Assembly: GCA_964035545.1 (NCBI GenBank)
Contig: OZ037768.1
Coordinates: 24,020,819-24,084,818, forward strand
Length of the DNA: 64,000 nucleotides
Source of the DNA: Bugula neritina
Taxonomy: Eukaryota > Bryozoa > Gymnolaemata > Cheilostomatida > Bugulidae
Direction: 5' to 3'
Positions 34,701-46,732 of the stretch are shown here, piece by piece (position 1 is the first letter of the stretch; each line of letters starts with the position of its first letter). The notes beneath the pieces are model-generated. The model did no database searches, was not told the DNA's origin, and saw only the letters and a program-made list of their open reading frames with translations. A program made the translations under genes and the position numbers.

Positions 34701-36110
34701 ATCACAACTATTGCTCATAACAAGAATTAGAGCATATGCACTAGAAATACTGGCTTCCACTTAATTACCTTTTCCTTTAATCTATAAATTACTTATTTTT
34801 AGAGTTTAATTAATATTTTATATTATATTGTAATATTTTATATGATATTATAATGTGGTATGGTATAGTATGATATGATATAGTATAATATAATATAGTA
34901 TGATATAGTATAGTATAATATAGTACGATACGATAAAATGATGGTATATCATCATAATATCCATTTGATTGTAATAATAGAACTGTATATAAATGAAGAC
35001 ATATAAATACAGTAGTAAATGTTATGGTATGTTTGTATTAACGGCCACACTGTAGGATTAAGGTATATGCCAGCCTACACATAGCATGCACATGCTCTGT
35101 TTGTGTTTACATTACCAGCTCTAGCTGCACAATTCCAGTTGATATGCCAATTCACAATATTGATAAATACACAAAATGTCATTTCTCAATTATACTTGCA
35201 AATTGTATCAACATTGAGAGGTGCAGCGCTAACTGCACACCTCTGCTTTGAAGGGCTATGCAAGAGTTAGCACAAATATTTACTTTAATGATTTTCTGGT
35301 TACAGTTTTTGCTATTTTGACAGGAGTGGATTTAAACCCCTGTAGTTACAATACTGCTGCCATAACAATGCTGCTAGCTGTTGGTGTTATTTATTCTTCA
35401 TTAGTTATTCATTACTCAGTGAAGTGTTGGTTGCAGAATGTTTTCCTATGTTTTGTCTAGCTGATAAGGTAAAAGTATACCGAAAGTAGATTTTTTAGCA
35501 GTAGATTTGAAAGTCGCCAACTGCTTTTAAATATTTCCTCAAAAATTTAAAAGCAGTGTAAATACACTGATATTTAAATAGTGAGGGAATGGATGTTGGC
35601 CAACCCCCTTTATCCAATTTAGCTGGCTACGGCCCTGGTTACAAGTACCTGCAGAGGGTTGCCACTTGACTACCTGCACATGATGTGTCAGTTGATTTTT
35701 TATTTAATAATCATCTGGTGGCAGGTAGTTCAGTCTTCATTATCAACTCTTGTATCCGTCAAATAAAACAATTCACTTGTTTACACTGGAGGTTATAGTG
35801 TTTAATGTGTCATAATACACATCCTACTATCTGTATACAATATAAGTGTTGTCACCTTTCCTCGACCATTACTATATCTCATATACTATCTTATATACAG
35901 TGTGTCCTCTTATGCAGTATATATATATACAATATGCAGTATATATAGTATGTATAGTATATGTAGTATATATAGTATGTATAGTTTATGTGGAATCGGC
36001 TTGTTTTAGGAATGACTCATCAAGATGGCCGAATGTCCCTCGCTGCCAGATTTCCTAACAATCAATGGGCTGAGGCTAAACAATATTTTTCATCCGAAAC
36101 TGACCCTTAA
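19766..36110 (+). CDS. SCAPER: SCAPER, complete, 29 exons
   Basis: SCAPER (S-phase cyclin A-associated protein in the ER) is linked to cyclin A2 regulation at the ER and in vertebrates to retina and cilia. Exons: 19766-20146, 21284-21407, 22021-22289, 22394-22497, 22762-22922, 23118-23264, 23461-23794, 24013-24319, 25732-25893, 26678-26877, 27104-27215, 27501-27641, 27759-27914, 28104-28214, 28323-28436, 28585-28743, 28891-28995, 29317-29447, 30387-30452, 30596-30722, 30885-30988, 31232-31355, 31435-31709, 31896-32045, 32127-32364, 32708-32863, 33502-33693, 33833-33899, 36010-36110. This gives 1605 residues; human is about 1400. Diagnostic segments are EEGRSARNLIAYS and RARYWAFLFDNLKRAVDEIY near the N-terminus, DGWETVRRSR, a long charged coiled coil (about 730-960), a C2H2 finger (C988, C991, H1004, H1010) split by an intron, LPFQYFSDPRL, and the C-terminus RFPNNQWAEAKQYF. 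Exon 25 may start at 32100 instead. Exons 2 and 10 could each start three bases earlier. Confidence 0.95.
20147..21283. other. SCAPER intron 1
   Basis: A 1.1-kb intron, mostly single-copy. It includes a G10-type run near 20770. I see no other gene. Because SCAPER introns carry Islet enhancers in other animals, this stretch is worth conservation analysis. Confidence 0.6.
21793..21976. repeat. Minisatellite, 21-bp unit, SCAPER intron 2
   Basis: About nine copies of AGTCTATAGAGAGAGTTTCTC. The unit is a multiple of three, so it reads as an artefactual SIERVSQ repeat. Confidence 0.92.
22935..23105. repeat. Minisatellite, ~16-19-bp unit, SCAPER intron 5
   Basis: Imperfect tandem copies of CTAATAATAGACACACTCT fill almost the whole intron between exons 5 and 6. 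Confidence 0.88.
24332..24497. repeat. Tandem CACAATGTCACAGTATTA repeats, SCAPER intron 8
   Basis: Short imperfect copies based on CACAATGTCACAGTAT begin just 13 bases inside the exon 8 donor. Confidence 0.88.
24498..25404. other. GC-richer single-copy island in SCAPER intron 8
   Basis: Apart from a duplicated 30-base unit at about 24638-24706, this stretch is not repetitive. It is visibly richer in GC than the rest of the intron. It contains an octamer-type site on the minus strand (ATGCAAAT, plus-strand ATTTGCAT near 25358). No coding frame is convincing. It is a candidate cis-regulatory element. Confidence 0.4.
25405..25727. repeat. Minisatellite, 16-bp unit, running into exon 9 acceptor
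   Basis: About twenty copies of GTAGTAACTACACACT, with CGCTGT and GCACTGT variants, ending directly at the acceptor CACTGTTACAG of SCAPER exon 9. Confidence 0.93.
25908..26090. repeat. Minisatellite, 24-bp unit, SCAPER intron 9
   Basis: About seven copies of TGTCTGTTATAACTCCGCCC plus ACCC or ACTC, starting right after the exon 9 donor. Confidence 0.92.
27005..27103. repeat. Tandem 18-bp repeat up to exon 11 acceptor
   Basis: Copies of GACCTACATACGTACTCT end at CTTACTCTGATTCAG, the acceptor of SCAPER exon 11. Confidence 0.85.
27640..27690. repeat. 17-bp repeat duplicating the exon 12 donor
   Basis: Three copies of GGTGAGAGGGTAGAACA; the first one carries the real donor (AAG|GTGAGAG) of SCAPER exon 12. 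Confidence 0.85.
28765..28885. repeat. ATTACTAGTATATACTCT repeats, SCAPER intron 16
   Basis: Imperfect copies fill most of the 147-base intron that splits the C2H2 finger. Confidence 0.85.
29448..30386. other. SCAPER intron 18
   Basis: A 939-base, mostly single-copy, AT-rich intron with a short CAGTAATACAGTATTA tandem near 29625-29685. I see no gene. It is one of the larger non-repetitive SCAPER introns and so a candidate for conserved noncoding elements. Confidence 0.55.
31350..31420. repeat. Duplicated exon 22 donor region
   Basis: CTTACTGTAAGTA(C/T)A then GTGACCTAGTTTAA occurs twice in tandem, and a third CTTACTGT follows. The first copy holds the real donor of SCAPER exon 22. Confidence 0.85.
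31690..31850. repeat. 21-bp array copying the exon 23 donor
   Basis: About seven copies of TGATGTCATCAGGTAATAGGA. The first spans the end of SCAPER exon 23 and its donor (ATCAG|GTAAT), so each later unit presents a copy of the same donor. Confidence 0.92.
32370..32707. repeat. 42-bp array forming a whole intron, eight acceptor copies
   Basis: After the first five bases (GTTAG), the intron at 32365-32707 is exactly eight units. Seven are 42 bases and one is 44. Each ends in ATCGTATTACAG or ATTGTATTACAG. The last unit supplies the real acceptor of SCAPER exon 26. Confidence 0.95.
32905..33480. repeat. Minisatellite, 21-bp unit, SCAPER intron 26
   Basis: About 26 copies of TGAGTAGAGAGTGAGACTGAG. 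On the opposite strand it creates a long artefactual SLSTHSV-repeat frame, which is not a gene. Confidence 0.95.
33718..33785. repeat. Three 21-bp repeats, SCAPER intron 27
   Basis: CTATTTTTACTCTATGCGAC is repeated three times within a 139-base intron. Confidence 0.85.
33925..34232. repeat. Minisatellite, 22-bp unit, SCAPER intron 28
   Basis: About fourteen almost identical copies of ATATTAGTATGAGTCACACT plus AG. The homogeneity suggests a young or actively homogenised array. Confidence 0.95.
34233..36009. other. Remainder of last SCAPER intron
   Basis: This is about 1.8 kb of AT-rich intron before the final exon and close to the 3' end of Islet. It contains many TAAT cores (34560-34700) and a TATAATATAGTA-type simple tract (34850-34935). 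I see no coding exon. It is positionally the best candidate for a bystander Islet enhancer, without direct proof. Confidence 0.5.
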
Positions 36111-37898
36111 TCACAGGCAGCCGGCATATCTCGTTTATTCCGTCCAAACTGTTCGAATTGACAGTGAAAAGCCGATTAAATGTAGCTTATTTATTTGTGA
36201 ATAGAGACGTATGTTATCATTTTCATTGCATGAATGAGAATAGCTCATTGGATAATCACAAATATATACTGTAATGTGATTTTATTTCTTTTTTGTTGAC
36301 TGCTGATACAATTATCTTATTTCTTTTTCTTTTACTTTTTTTAAATGTTTGCTTGAGTTTTGTGTTTTTGTTATTGAAGTGTTTTGTATCTTATAATACT
36401 ATAACATAGTTGAGTTGAACTAGGCATTATATGCAGCATTTCTGTGTGCAATAAATTCTCTGCTAAAAAACTAAATTCCTTCATTTGCTCAGAACTGAAG
36501 ATGTTTTATAGGCTGAGATTGTTTCAGTGCGTGTAGCATTATAATATGTAGTATATCATGTAGATTGTAGTGCATGTAAAGAGAGCTTAGAATCCTAGAA
36601 ATTATATAATAGAGAGCTGGGAATGCTAGAAATTTCCCGCTGCTGTCAAAAATTTGGATTACTAGTCATTCATGCGAAATCCCTGCCAAAACTGCATCTA
36701 TTTAAGGACAGATAATAAGGCTTGGGGTAAGCTAATCAACGCTGAGATAACCCGAATAATTACACAAATAATTAGCATTGTGTATGCAAGATATTATTAC
36801 CAAGGCTATGAAGATATTATTACTAGGGCTATGATGTGTAATTACATTGTCAACGGATTTCGTACCACTTAATTAGTATTATAAACATGAAAATTTGATT
36901 ATTGAATTATATTTGTGATTTGATGATATTGGTAGAGCCTCTGCTGCAAGCAAATCGTGTATAAACAAACCAGTCTCGCATGCAAAAGCAGGTGTCCGGT
37001 GGGCACGGCATTCTCAGTCTATTTATAGACTGTGAGCCTCTTTTTGTGAACTCTTCCATGTCAAAGTAGGGGTGGCAAAATTTTGTAACCAAACACAAAA
37101 TTAAAATGACTTTTACTGAATAATGATTTTAAAAGTCAATAAAACTTGAAACTTTATCGTTCAACCAATTGGGATAATTATTGGTATAATTATTGATCAA
37201 ATGTTGAAAAATAAAGCATAATATTTTTGTTTGGCTTTAACTTGTGTTTTAATGAAATGATATAAATAAGTGCTTACATCCATTAGTTGTAAGAGCTACT
37301 AGGTATAAGCTTATAATTAAAATACAATTTTAATAGTTGAATTCCCAAATTTCATATCATTTTGCATATAAGTTTGAATTAAAAAATTACCATCAAATTT
37401 TCTTTTAATTCAACTCCAATAATCAATTGTAAAGCAATTACTACACTGGCACAATGTATCTACCCACACATGGGAATTGGGTTTATTTATAGAGAATTTA
37501 TTTTCAAAAAAGTTCATAAAAAAGCTGTAAAGCTGTTTGCAAGTAATGTATATTTATAATAAAATAGCCAAACAATTTCAAACATAATAATGTAAATAGT
37601 TGAAAACAATCTACATACAATCTAATCATTGAATGCTATCTAGAAAATATGGCCATAATAATACTGCAGTAATGATAGCAAAATAACAAAATAAATTCAA
37701 TACATAACGTCATTATTATGTGCAATAATTTACAAATAAATACAAATTGCCACAAATGGGCTAAAAAGAGTTTTTATTTTAGAGATTATCAACTAAGATC
37801 AGCTGTCATTATAACTATGAGAGGAAACGTTTCCGTGGCAACAGTTTAGAAGCATTTTGAGTGAATTTGTATTTATTAATTGAAATTCATGCCTATGG
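36111..37898. other. SCAPER-Islet convergent spacer
   Basis: This is the 1.8-kb gap between the stop codons of SCAPER (+) and Islet (-), which should hold both 3' UTRs. No gene is visible. Confidence 0.7.
36450..36455 (+). terminator. AATAAA polyadenylation signal of SCAPER
   Basis: GTGCAATAAATTC lies about 340 bases after the SCAPER stop. The context is AT-rich, so the assignment is tentative. Confidence 0.5.
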
Positions 37899-40800
37899 CT
37901 AAGTTGAGCTTTGAGGGCTGGTAGAGGCACCCGAAAACTGGCTGGAGACGCTGTCGGGTGGAAGACAGTCTAAGTAGTCATCGTCTGGTATGTAGACAGC
38001 TGAGTCATCGTTGCTGTACAGAGAGTTCATCTAAAAGAAACATTTTAATATATTATATAATATATATTACATTATATTATATAATATATTATATTATATA
38101 TATTACATTATATATATTATATATATTCTATTATATTATAATATTATATAATACATGCAGTGAGAAGAGGCTCTCACTCAGGGAGTCTAAGAGAACAGCT
38201 GCTTCCCACAATATTGTTTACAAATCACATGCTAAGTTTATCATTTAAATGCTGTTATTAGCTACCAGGTGAAATAAATCATAAATCTCACTATTCACAA
38301 CAGCTATTAAATTTTTAGCTTCACTAATGAGCAACATATTTAATTGAAAATCTGTTTATAACCAGAGCTTTATTATCCATATTAGCCCTCAACCCCCCCA
38401 CCTCCTACTAACTCACCATGGATGGATAGGAGCCATGACTCATCATCTCTTCTGGGTGAGAATTGTTATAGTCTGGAATCTGCTTCCAGGACTGTTGGTG
38501 GTACGGGTCGATATTTTTCAGCCCGTTGTCCATTCTGAGTGGACTTTGGGCTACCATAGGTATACCTTGTAAGCTGCCTGGCATATTCTAAAAATAAAAC
38601 AAATTGTTTAAAAATAAATTGTAAAGCAAACTATATTGTCCTAAAATTAAAATATGCAAATCAAAAAGAGAGCAATATGAATCTAATGTTTACTAAGCTT
38701 GCAATAATATTCTTTTAGCAAAATTAAAGTTTTAATTCATGTCTTAGAAAAATTTTTATCTGTATTTTTCCAATGTTAGAAAAGACAAAAGTTGAGTCAC
38801 TGTAAATTATTCAAATGTAGGATAGCTGCAAAAGACAAGCAGCTCTGAAGACGTAACTCAGTTGTTAAACTACTCTTTATAATTAACCAACGCTCCCTCA
38901 AAACTTCACCTGGTAACTACTTCAATCTGATTAAAAGAACACTTTGTCATAATGAACTTTGATAGTTACCTTCTCTTGCTGCTGTAACTGTTTCATCAGA
39001 ATACTTTTCTTCTTGTCTTTACACCTTTTATTCTGGAACCAAACTCGAATGACTCGAGCACTGAGACCCGTCATCTCGCACAAGTGGTCCTTCATTAGCG
39101 CGTCTGGTCTGGGATTGGCAGCGTAACAAGTACGTAACGTCTGCAACTGCTTCTCAGTCAGCACTGTGCGAACTCTCGTAGGTTTACCGTCCTTTCTCTT
39201 CAGCTTGTTGTTGCAGACGGATTCTACAGACAGAGAAGATTGTGTAAGACAGAGACAAGAGTTATGGTTCATACAGGAGTTAAATAGTTGGGAGATGTTG
39301 GATTGTATACTGTATATTTACATACAGAGACGTTTGAGTATACAGTTGTTATAACTTTACAACTGCAAATCATAGTAGCAATGGGCTATAGTTCTAAAAG
39401 TTACTTCTATTTTTACCCAAAAAATAATCTGTAGGAAAGCTACAACAGTTTTATAAGCATAGCATTTCAAGTATAAATAAATAATTAACATTCAGGCTTT
39501 TGTGTAGTTTACACTTTTTGCTAGAAAATAAACGCAAGATGCTAAATCCAAAGGGGTCCAGGGTTAGTTGAAAACATTTAAGATGTTGAATAAAATGTCA
39601 GGAAAGACATTAAAGCAGCAAAATTGCTATTTCAATGCCACAGAGCCTTTGTTCCATAGCTAGAGGTAACCAACCACATTTATTGGTGTGATAGAGCTAA
39701 GACTAAGAGAAAAATCACAGTTGGCATTGCAAAGAGTGCTGCATGTTTCACGGCAGCAGCAGCGGCAGCAGCAGCGGCAGCAGCCTTAATGCTAACATCT
39801 GAAGAGAGAGAAAAATGTGAAGAGATGGTTTATTAGAGGATTCGAGTGGATTCAGTGTTTGTTTTCCAGTTAATCTAAGCCAGCAAATCAATGCCAGACC
39901 AGCTGCAAGTCTAAATAAAGTGCTGTGATAGAATTTAGCATAATAACGATGTACACCTCAATGATTCGGATAGATTTGATAACAATAATAACTTCTACAG
40001 TTACCGTTTATATTGAGTTTAAAGCAAATCATCGCCTTTTGAACACAAGGGAACTCATATCATTCTAATGTTTAGATTCAACTGTATTAGCAGGGACTAA
40101 CCGTGCAGAGTTCTGGTGGGGTCCTGGTGGTGTGGTTTGTGGTTGTTGTTTATATTCGGAATGAGTCTGTCATCTTCACTTTCTAAGACTGAGTTTCTAT
40201 CTAACACTTCGCTATCTTCTTTACAGAACAGTCCCCCCTCCCTGTGTGAGAAATAGTCTCCTGGTTTTAGCTGACGGCTACAGGCAGTACAACGGAAGCA
40301 CTCTATGTGGTAGACATTGTTGTCAGCTTTCATCATCAAATCATTCTTAGTCATCGCAACCCCGCACTTGGCACAGGACGTTACAAACAACCTACAGCAG
40401 AATATTTACAAAATTTTATAGCATTTCCTCCATTTTATGGTTTTTTAAAGCCAAACGTGCCCGTTTTAATATTACATATATATAAATATATTATTTATAC
40501 TTTGTGCTTATGCAAGCAACAATAACTTAAATTATAATAAACATGCGTAAGTTGCAGCAGTTACGAGTACATTAATTGAAGTTAGGAAGTATAGCTTTAT
40601 GCTTGTACAGCTCTTAACATTCAAGCAACTGTGCTTTTTCATGCGTGATTGAATAAATTCAGTTATAATGTTATAAATAAAATGTAAAAAGCTTTATTAT
40701 TATTATCATTATATATAAAATAAACATATATGACGTATAAATGGAGTAAAGAAATATCTTATTTTCACTGAACAAATTTACAAACTTGAAGAAGCTGAGA

Positions 40801-43800
40801 AAGAAGGTAGAGATAAGAGATTAGAAAAGGGCTGATACAGCAGGTATAAATAACAGCACTTCTTATCTCCCCGCTAGTTTGCAGGGTGTAGAAATTCTTG
40901 TTTCACTTAGAATAAACAATTAAACACCAATTTAGTGATAAGACCAGTGAGCTAGTAGCTTCATATGCAAACAACAAGCAACGCAGATACAATTCTGATT
41001 GTTTAAAAATTTCACATCAGAGTAACAAAGCAAGCTTAATTCACTTGTTTCCCAAACATCAATTCCGTAGTTGCATAAACTGATACCACAAGTTGGGTAA
41101 TTTGAGAGGAAAGAAACTTCATCTAGATTAGTTGTATGACAATACGCCTGTAAGGTAATACTATTGAAAGAATTTTCCTCCAATATTTCAAGTACCGCAA
41201 GAAGGGAGATATGTGAGACGTGAATAATTCATGAGTTACAAACTGACTGTTGAACACGAGTTTGGGCTCAATAATTTCTCCTCAGCCAATCAGATGCCCC
41301 GATAGAACACCCTTCATACTTCACTGCTTAGTATTTGCAGATCTACTTAAGTAGTAATAATGATTTGGTTATTTGTTTGATACAAAAGAGATTTAAACAG
41401 ACTAACTTTGCCTCCATCATAAACACAAAAAATGTAAAATAAATCCTTTTTATTTACTTTTCACATATGCTAAGTTTTATAATATTAAAGATTGCTTGTT
41501 AGAACAATTTTGTAAAAATTTGTTCAGCTTGGCCAAAAAGATTTCCCCACACACATATATCTTCAGGTGTGTCAGAAGGGATCAATATTCCTCCCAGTAA
41601 TTTAATTCAATACCAAAATATTCAGCCTGCGGGTGAATCACAACCTTGTATGATTATCATTACGATTATTACAATAATTAATGTTATTTAAAAAGAGCAT
41701 TGTACTAAGCAGCGTGTACACTTGTATACTAGCAGGTATAATTTACCTGTAATAGCAGCATGCTGTATACATATTGTATACTAAAACAATGAATTTAATA
41801 GTTGCGTTTGAAGCTGAAAGATTTGTTTAATTCTAGCCTGCTGCGTCAGCTTCAAACTTCTAATCAGCTGCTTTTATTTTAAATGATATGTAGTTGATAT
41901 TGTTGTAGAAATTCTTAATTAATGGTGATTATTTGAGTTATATTTAATAACATATGCTGTTGGTTGTTCAGTTTATGCTGAACGTTGAAATGAATGAAAC
42001 AGTCAACACAAAACCTGCCCTTATGACAGACTTGAAGGATGATCTCTTTAAAAACAGCTTATTATGACCACTTAACTTTCTATCTACAGCATATGCAATG
42101 CTACCATGCATAGAGTGTCATAGATAGCTGAGCATATGCCAAGTGGCAGTCACTTGCAGGTTGTTGTCATATAAAGAGACTAATAACAGCAAGTGCTTGC
42201 AGGTTGCCCAAAAAGTTATATAACAGAAGAATGAGACTCCTAAATATATCTATAAAGTTGTAGGACTAGCTACTAGATGCTGAGGAGATGCAATCAGATG
42301 ATTTGGTTAACTTAATAAACCCAACAGCAAACAATAATTATAATAAATATAAACAAATACTTTTTGTGGTTGAAATGGTTGGAGGTGTCATGCATTGTAT
42401 ATATTACTGAAGTAATTAGCACGGCCAGTGAGAGAATCTTCTTTGTAGATGACTTAGAAAAGTTGAAGGTGAAAAAGCCGTTTAACCTGACAAGTAAACT
42501 AATCTAATGCCTGTTTTTTATTTCTCCTATTATCGGAAGATGATTAGGAGCTCCTAAATCAATGATGTAATTGCAAATAATTTTTTAAAATATTGTTGCC
42601 AATACAATATGTTGTATCAATTGACGCAAACAAAGTTTCCCAATGTCTTCACTCTCCAGTTGTAGTAAACAAATAAAAATAAACATAAATTGAACCAAAT
42701 AAATGTTATGTTGCTTATTGAGTGAAAAAATTCTCTAGCCTTGCAATTTGCAAAGAAATAGTCAATTATGACTTAGTTTATTACAGATGTATAGTTCAAT
42801 ACAATGTTAACTTCAGCATAATCTGGTTTCTCTTGAGTAATAATAAGAATCTATACATAGTACTAATACTAGCATGTGCTGTCTTGTTTATTACAAGTTT
42901 AGATGCGAAAAACCAGTTCGAAAAATATTTTCTTGCCAAGTTGCAGAAATTTATTTTCTCTTTTTGAAATTTATATCTTAGAGTTTTAAATAAGTTTGCT
43001 TGGTTGTTTATTTTATTTTTATTGCCAGAGCTGCGAGGTGACTCACCTGTTATAATCTGTCTTGCAGTAAGCTCGGCCTCCCCTCAGAAAACACGTGCAG
43101 TTCTCGTCTAGGTATGTGTGACATTCGGCACAACGTAAACAGGCGCTGTGCCACTCCAAGTCGGGTGTGACTTTCATGACGTAGGGGTCTGTGATGTGTC
43201 TGTTGCAACCTGCGCATACGGGTGTCTTCGGCTCCACTCTCTCCGGGAGCACCGACTTCACATGGGCACAGTCCATGCTCTTCACATCTGAAACAGGATT
43301 TGATAGTTTGACTTTGTAAATTCAATAAGTAAACATTTTTTAGCAAACAAGAAGAATTTTTATTAAAAATGAAATTATGGGAAAGCATTATGTTAGTAAA
43401 AGTTATTTTTATTAAATATATACTTTGCCTGTCTCTGTTAATGTATTATTATAAGATAAGATGATAGTCTGTATTTAGAATAAAATCCTACGCAACTGTT
43501 ACGGCAAACTTGGTACTTCATGATATAATGTATCATTTAAATGTTTTACTTATTTTTATACAGTTTATTTTTAGTCAAAAACTAGTTGCCCAAAAAGAAA
43601 TATTAACTGCAGAAATATTATATTCATGATAATATAATTAAATTAATATAACTGAGCTGCATTGGGAAGAAATTTATATTTCATGCATCTTATAACATGG
43701 TCACCACTAAGACTGTTGATTGTAATTTATACAACATTATCTTATGTTAACAACCCATAGTATATACTATATTATATACTATATTATATAATATTATACT

Positions 43801-45602
43801 ATTGGGAAAAAATTTATCCTACAAGTTCATAGGGTGTTAAGAAGACAAAGTACATTATTATATTTATTTTAAAGTTATTTAAATACTTTTACAAATTAAT
43901 TTTGTTGAAACCCTGATATATTTAACTTTATAATATTATTACTCCTATTTATACTTTATTAAGTAAATAAATCTAGAGGCAAATTACTCTGCTAGTAGCT
44001 AGTAGTTAGTATACATACTAGCCGCTCCTCTGGCAGCTTTAACTATGCTGCCGACATCAATACTTGTGTACTCACCAGGAAATACAGCAGCTATTTATAT
44101 TAAGTATTTCAAAACATAAGCAACAATTTGTCTTATTGAATACAATTTAGTTTTATTTACTTTATAAATATATTTGTTTTTGTTTATTAATTACTTGATG
44201 GTAAATTTAAGCTGTTAGTCAATTATTTGTAGAGAATTAAGTATAAAAGATAAATGTATATTAAAATATATATATTACATGCATATGCTATAATATAAAC
44301 ATATTTTATAATGGTTATTATAACACATGCATATCATATAATACAACACATGCATATATGATGTATTGTGATGCATGCATACAATACAATTATAATGTAA
44401 AAATAATATATGTATATAGTATATAATTGATAATATAAAAAATTAAACTGTGCTGTTATAGGTATATCTTACAATATATAATACAAAATATAATACATAT
44501 AATGTTTTATTTTTAGAAGAAAATGTCTTGCATCTCAACAATGTTAATTATAAGTATATTTATAATACGATACTAAAGATCATTAAAATACACTGGATAC
44601 ATAAATACTAAATAGGGCTACAATTGTTCTAATCTGTTACAAGTAATATAATATGTTTTATAATTTGTTATAAGCTAAAAGGTATAATAATATATTTAAT
44701 TTTATTTGCTTCAACAAATTAAATATTTGATTTAAGACAACAAATCTAATATTTCCTAAACCACATTAGTATATTATAGTATATTATAGTATATCATAGT
44801 ATATTATAGTATATTATAGTATATTATAGTATATTATAGTATATTATAGTATATTAGGAAAGTTATGGGTGTAATATATTATAGGGTATGGGCAGCTTAT
44901 TGACTACTGGGGTGATATTAATATAATGTGAAGCTTAAATCACAGTTTTAATGTAATATATTGTAAAAAATGTATAATAATATATTAACAAAAATATAAT
45001 TATATGTGTAAATGTATGAATATAAATATATAGTTTTGCCAGTTTATATTACCTTATATTCTGCTTATAATGTAGGCTTAGAAATAAATACGTCAGCTTT
45101 AACTTTTATGGTTTGTTTTTAAAATGTTACCATTATTCAATTTATTAAACATTATTATATTTTATTACAAGAAAGTTTTGAACAGGTTTTGACTTTATTC
45201 AAGAGTAAATTTGCTTAAAATGTTTATCACGGTAGTCACAATATCTAATTTATTTCACTAGGAAATCACCAAATATAAAACAATTTCATTTGGGAAAAAA
45301 TATGTTAAATTATCAAATTATTGTGTAACTCTTGACAAATAAGTTAAGTTGTAAGTTACTTTTCATCTAATGCAGATGTAAAGGTATTATGGCTGATGCT
45401 AGTAACACGAACTCTACCTCAAAATATATTATAAATTATATTTGATTTAGAAATATACGATTAGTCGATTAGGTATATGGTAATAGAAATTAGCACAAGG
45501 AATATAAAAATGTAATGTTTACTAGAAATGTTAATATCAGTTTTACTTACTGTTGTTAGCCGCATCAGAGAGAAGCTGCTCCGAGATGACTTCCATAGTC
45601 AT
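37899..45602 (-). CDS. ISL1: Islet LIM-homeodomain transcription factor, six exons
   Basis: Islet is a nuclear LIM-homeodomain factor specifying motor neurons, sensory neurons and other cell types, acting with LDB/Chip and LIM-HD partners. Exons (5' to 3' on minus): 45551-45602, 43047-43287, 40102-40391, 38970-39223, 38417-38587, 37899-38030. They encode 379 residues; vertebrate ISL1 is 349. LIM1 (about 42-96) begins CAGC and has [14 protein letters not shown]2 (about 104-158) begins CAKC and has [11 protein letters not shown]. The homeodomain (about 209-268) has [15 protein letters not shown] and the recognition helix [14 protein letters not shown] with Gln50 and Asn51. The sequence after the homeodomain is diverged. 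The start could be the ATG at 45602 or the one two codons later; the second matches the usual start region less certainly. The symbol stands for the invertebrate ISL1/ISL2 pro-orthologue. Confidence 0.95.
38040..38155. repeat. TATTATATAATA simple tract, Islet intron 5
   Basis: AT-only simple sequence immediately inside the last Islet intron. Confidence 0.85.
39680..39798 (-). other. Candidate alternative terminal exon of Islet (LIM-only form)
   Basis: Within the intron between the LIM2 and homeobox exons, the minus strand shows a strong pyrimidine-rich acceptor (TTTTTCTCTCTCTTCAG). Spliced from exon 3 in the correct phase, it reads DVSIK, eleven alanines, VKHAAL, then a hydrophobic tail and a TAA stop at 39680-39682. 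The stop overlaps an AATAAA hexamer (39679-39684). No phase-compatible donor lets it splice on to the homeobox exon. If used, it would give an Islet protein lacking the homeodomain. Chance is possible. Confidence 0.35.
40392..43046. other. Islet intron 2
   Basis: A 2.7-kb AT-rich intron between the LIM1 and LIM2 exons. No coding or RNA feature is visible. Confidence 0.7.
43288..45550. other. Islet intron 1
   Basis: A 2.3-kb very AT-rich intron containing the TATAGTATATTA array near 44768-44860. No gene is visible. Confidence 0.7.
44768..44862. repeat. AGTATATTAT tandem array
   Basis: About nine copies of a 10-base unit (AGTATATTAT) in Islet intron 1. Confidence 0.88.
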
Positions 45603-46732
45603 AGTTACGGAATATTTTATACCTTTAAACTATAATTGTCCAAATATTTCCTTTAGACAATAGCAACAGCAATAATAACAGGGTACAAGCCTGTATAATT
45701 AAGCTAAATCGTTATATTTATAAAATAGATGTGCACTTTCCCTATCTCATGTGTGTTTGCAGTAGAAAGCTATCCTTATGATAGAAGAGACACCTTACTT
45801 TCTATAATATACACTCGGATTATTATAGCTGGCATGCTGTTATCTGATTGGTCAGTTGAGGTGTTAATTATTTATGGACGACCTACAGTGGAACTATATT
45901 GCCCTGAGGCAGTGTGCAGCTGCAGACGTTGAATAAAAACTACACGAAATGGAAATCTGAAATAAAAACCTTATTGGGTCTAACAACAAAACAAAATAGT
46001 TTAAACAACTTTTAGAACAAATTTATATGTATGCATATATTTTTTTAAATAGGCCTATATAATATTTCATTCTAAAGAGATTTATTATATAAATTCTAAG
46101 GCATTCATTGAAAAAAGCTTTGCCTAAAGCTATTTCAGAAAATGTTATCAAATCAATTCTAGAAAAAGCTGATCAACTAAAAACTACTATGCCCATGTAG
46201 GCGCTGTGTAACCGGGTGAACGGGAATAAATAAGTTTACTGCAACAAACCCAACACCTTGCTGATGGGTTTAGGGTATTATGAAGACTTTCACAGGTGAA
46301 GTAAACAAGAAAAGGCATTTTGACAGGCAAATTCATAAAGCAGTGTCCTCAGACAAAAATGAGGTACATTTTAACCAGAAGGGTCTAATTGATATGTGAC
46401 ATTGTAATCTCATTAATACTGTGTATGTATAACAGCTAATATTATGTAATAACAGCATCACTCGAATAGTTTCCTAGTAATCCCATTAATTTTAATTGAT
46501 TCTAATTTAGTTTCAACAAAGGTTGTACCTATTTTTATTTGTTAGCTGAAAGTCATATGACTGTAAGGCTCCACAAGTCACTGGTTATTTTGACAATGTA
46601 GCAATGTTTAGAAATGTTTGGTACATTTCTTACTTTAGTACTTTAAAGTAGAACAATTTATGTAACTAAAAGGGTACATTGCTATTATTTCATGATATTA
46701 TATTATTTCAAGAAGGGAGCAGCTATATATTA

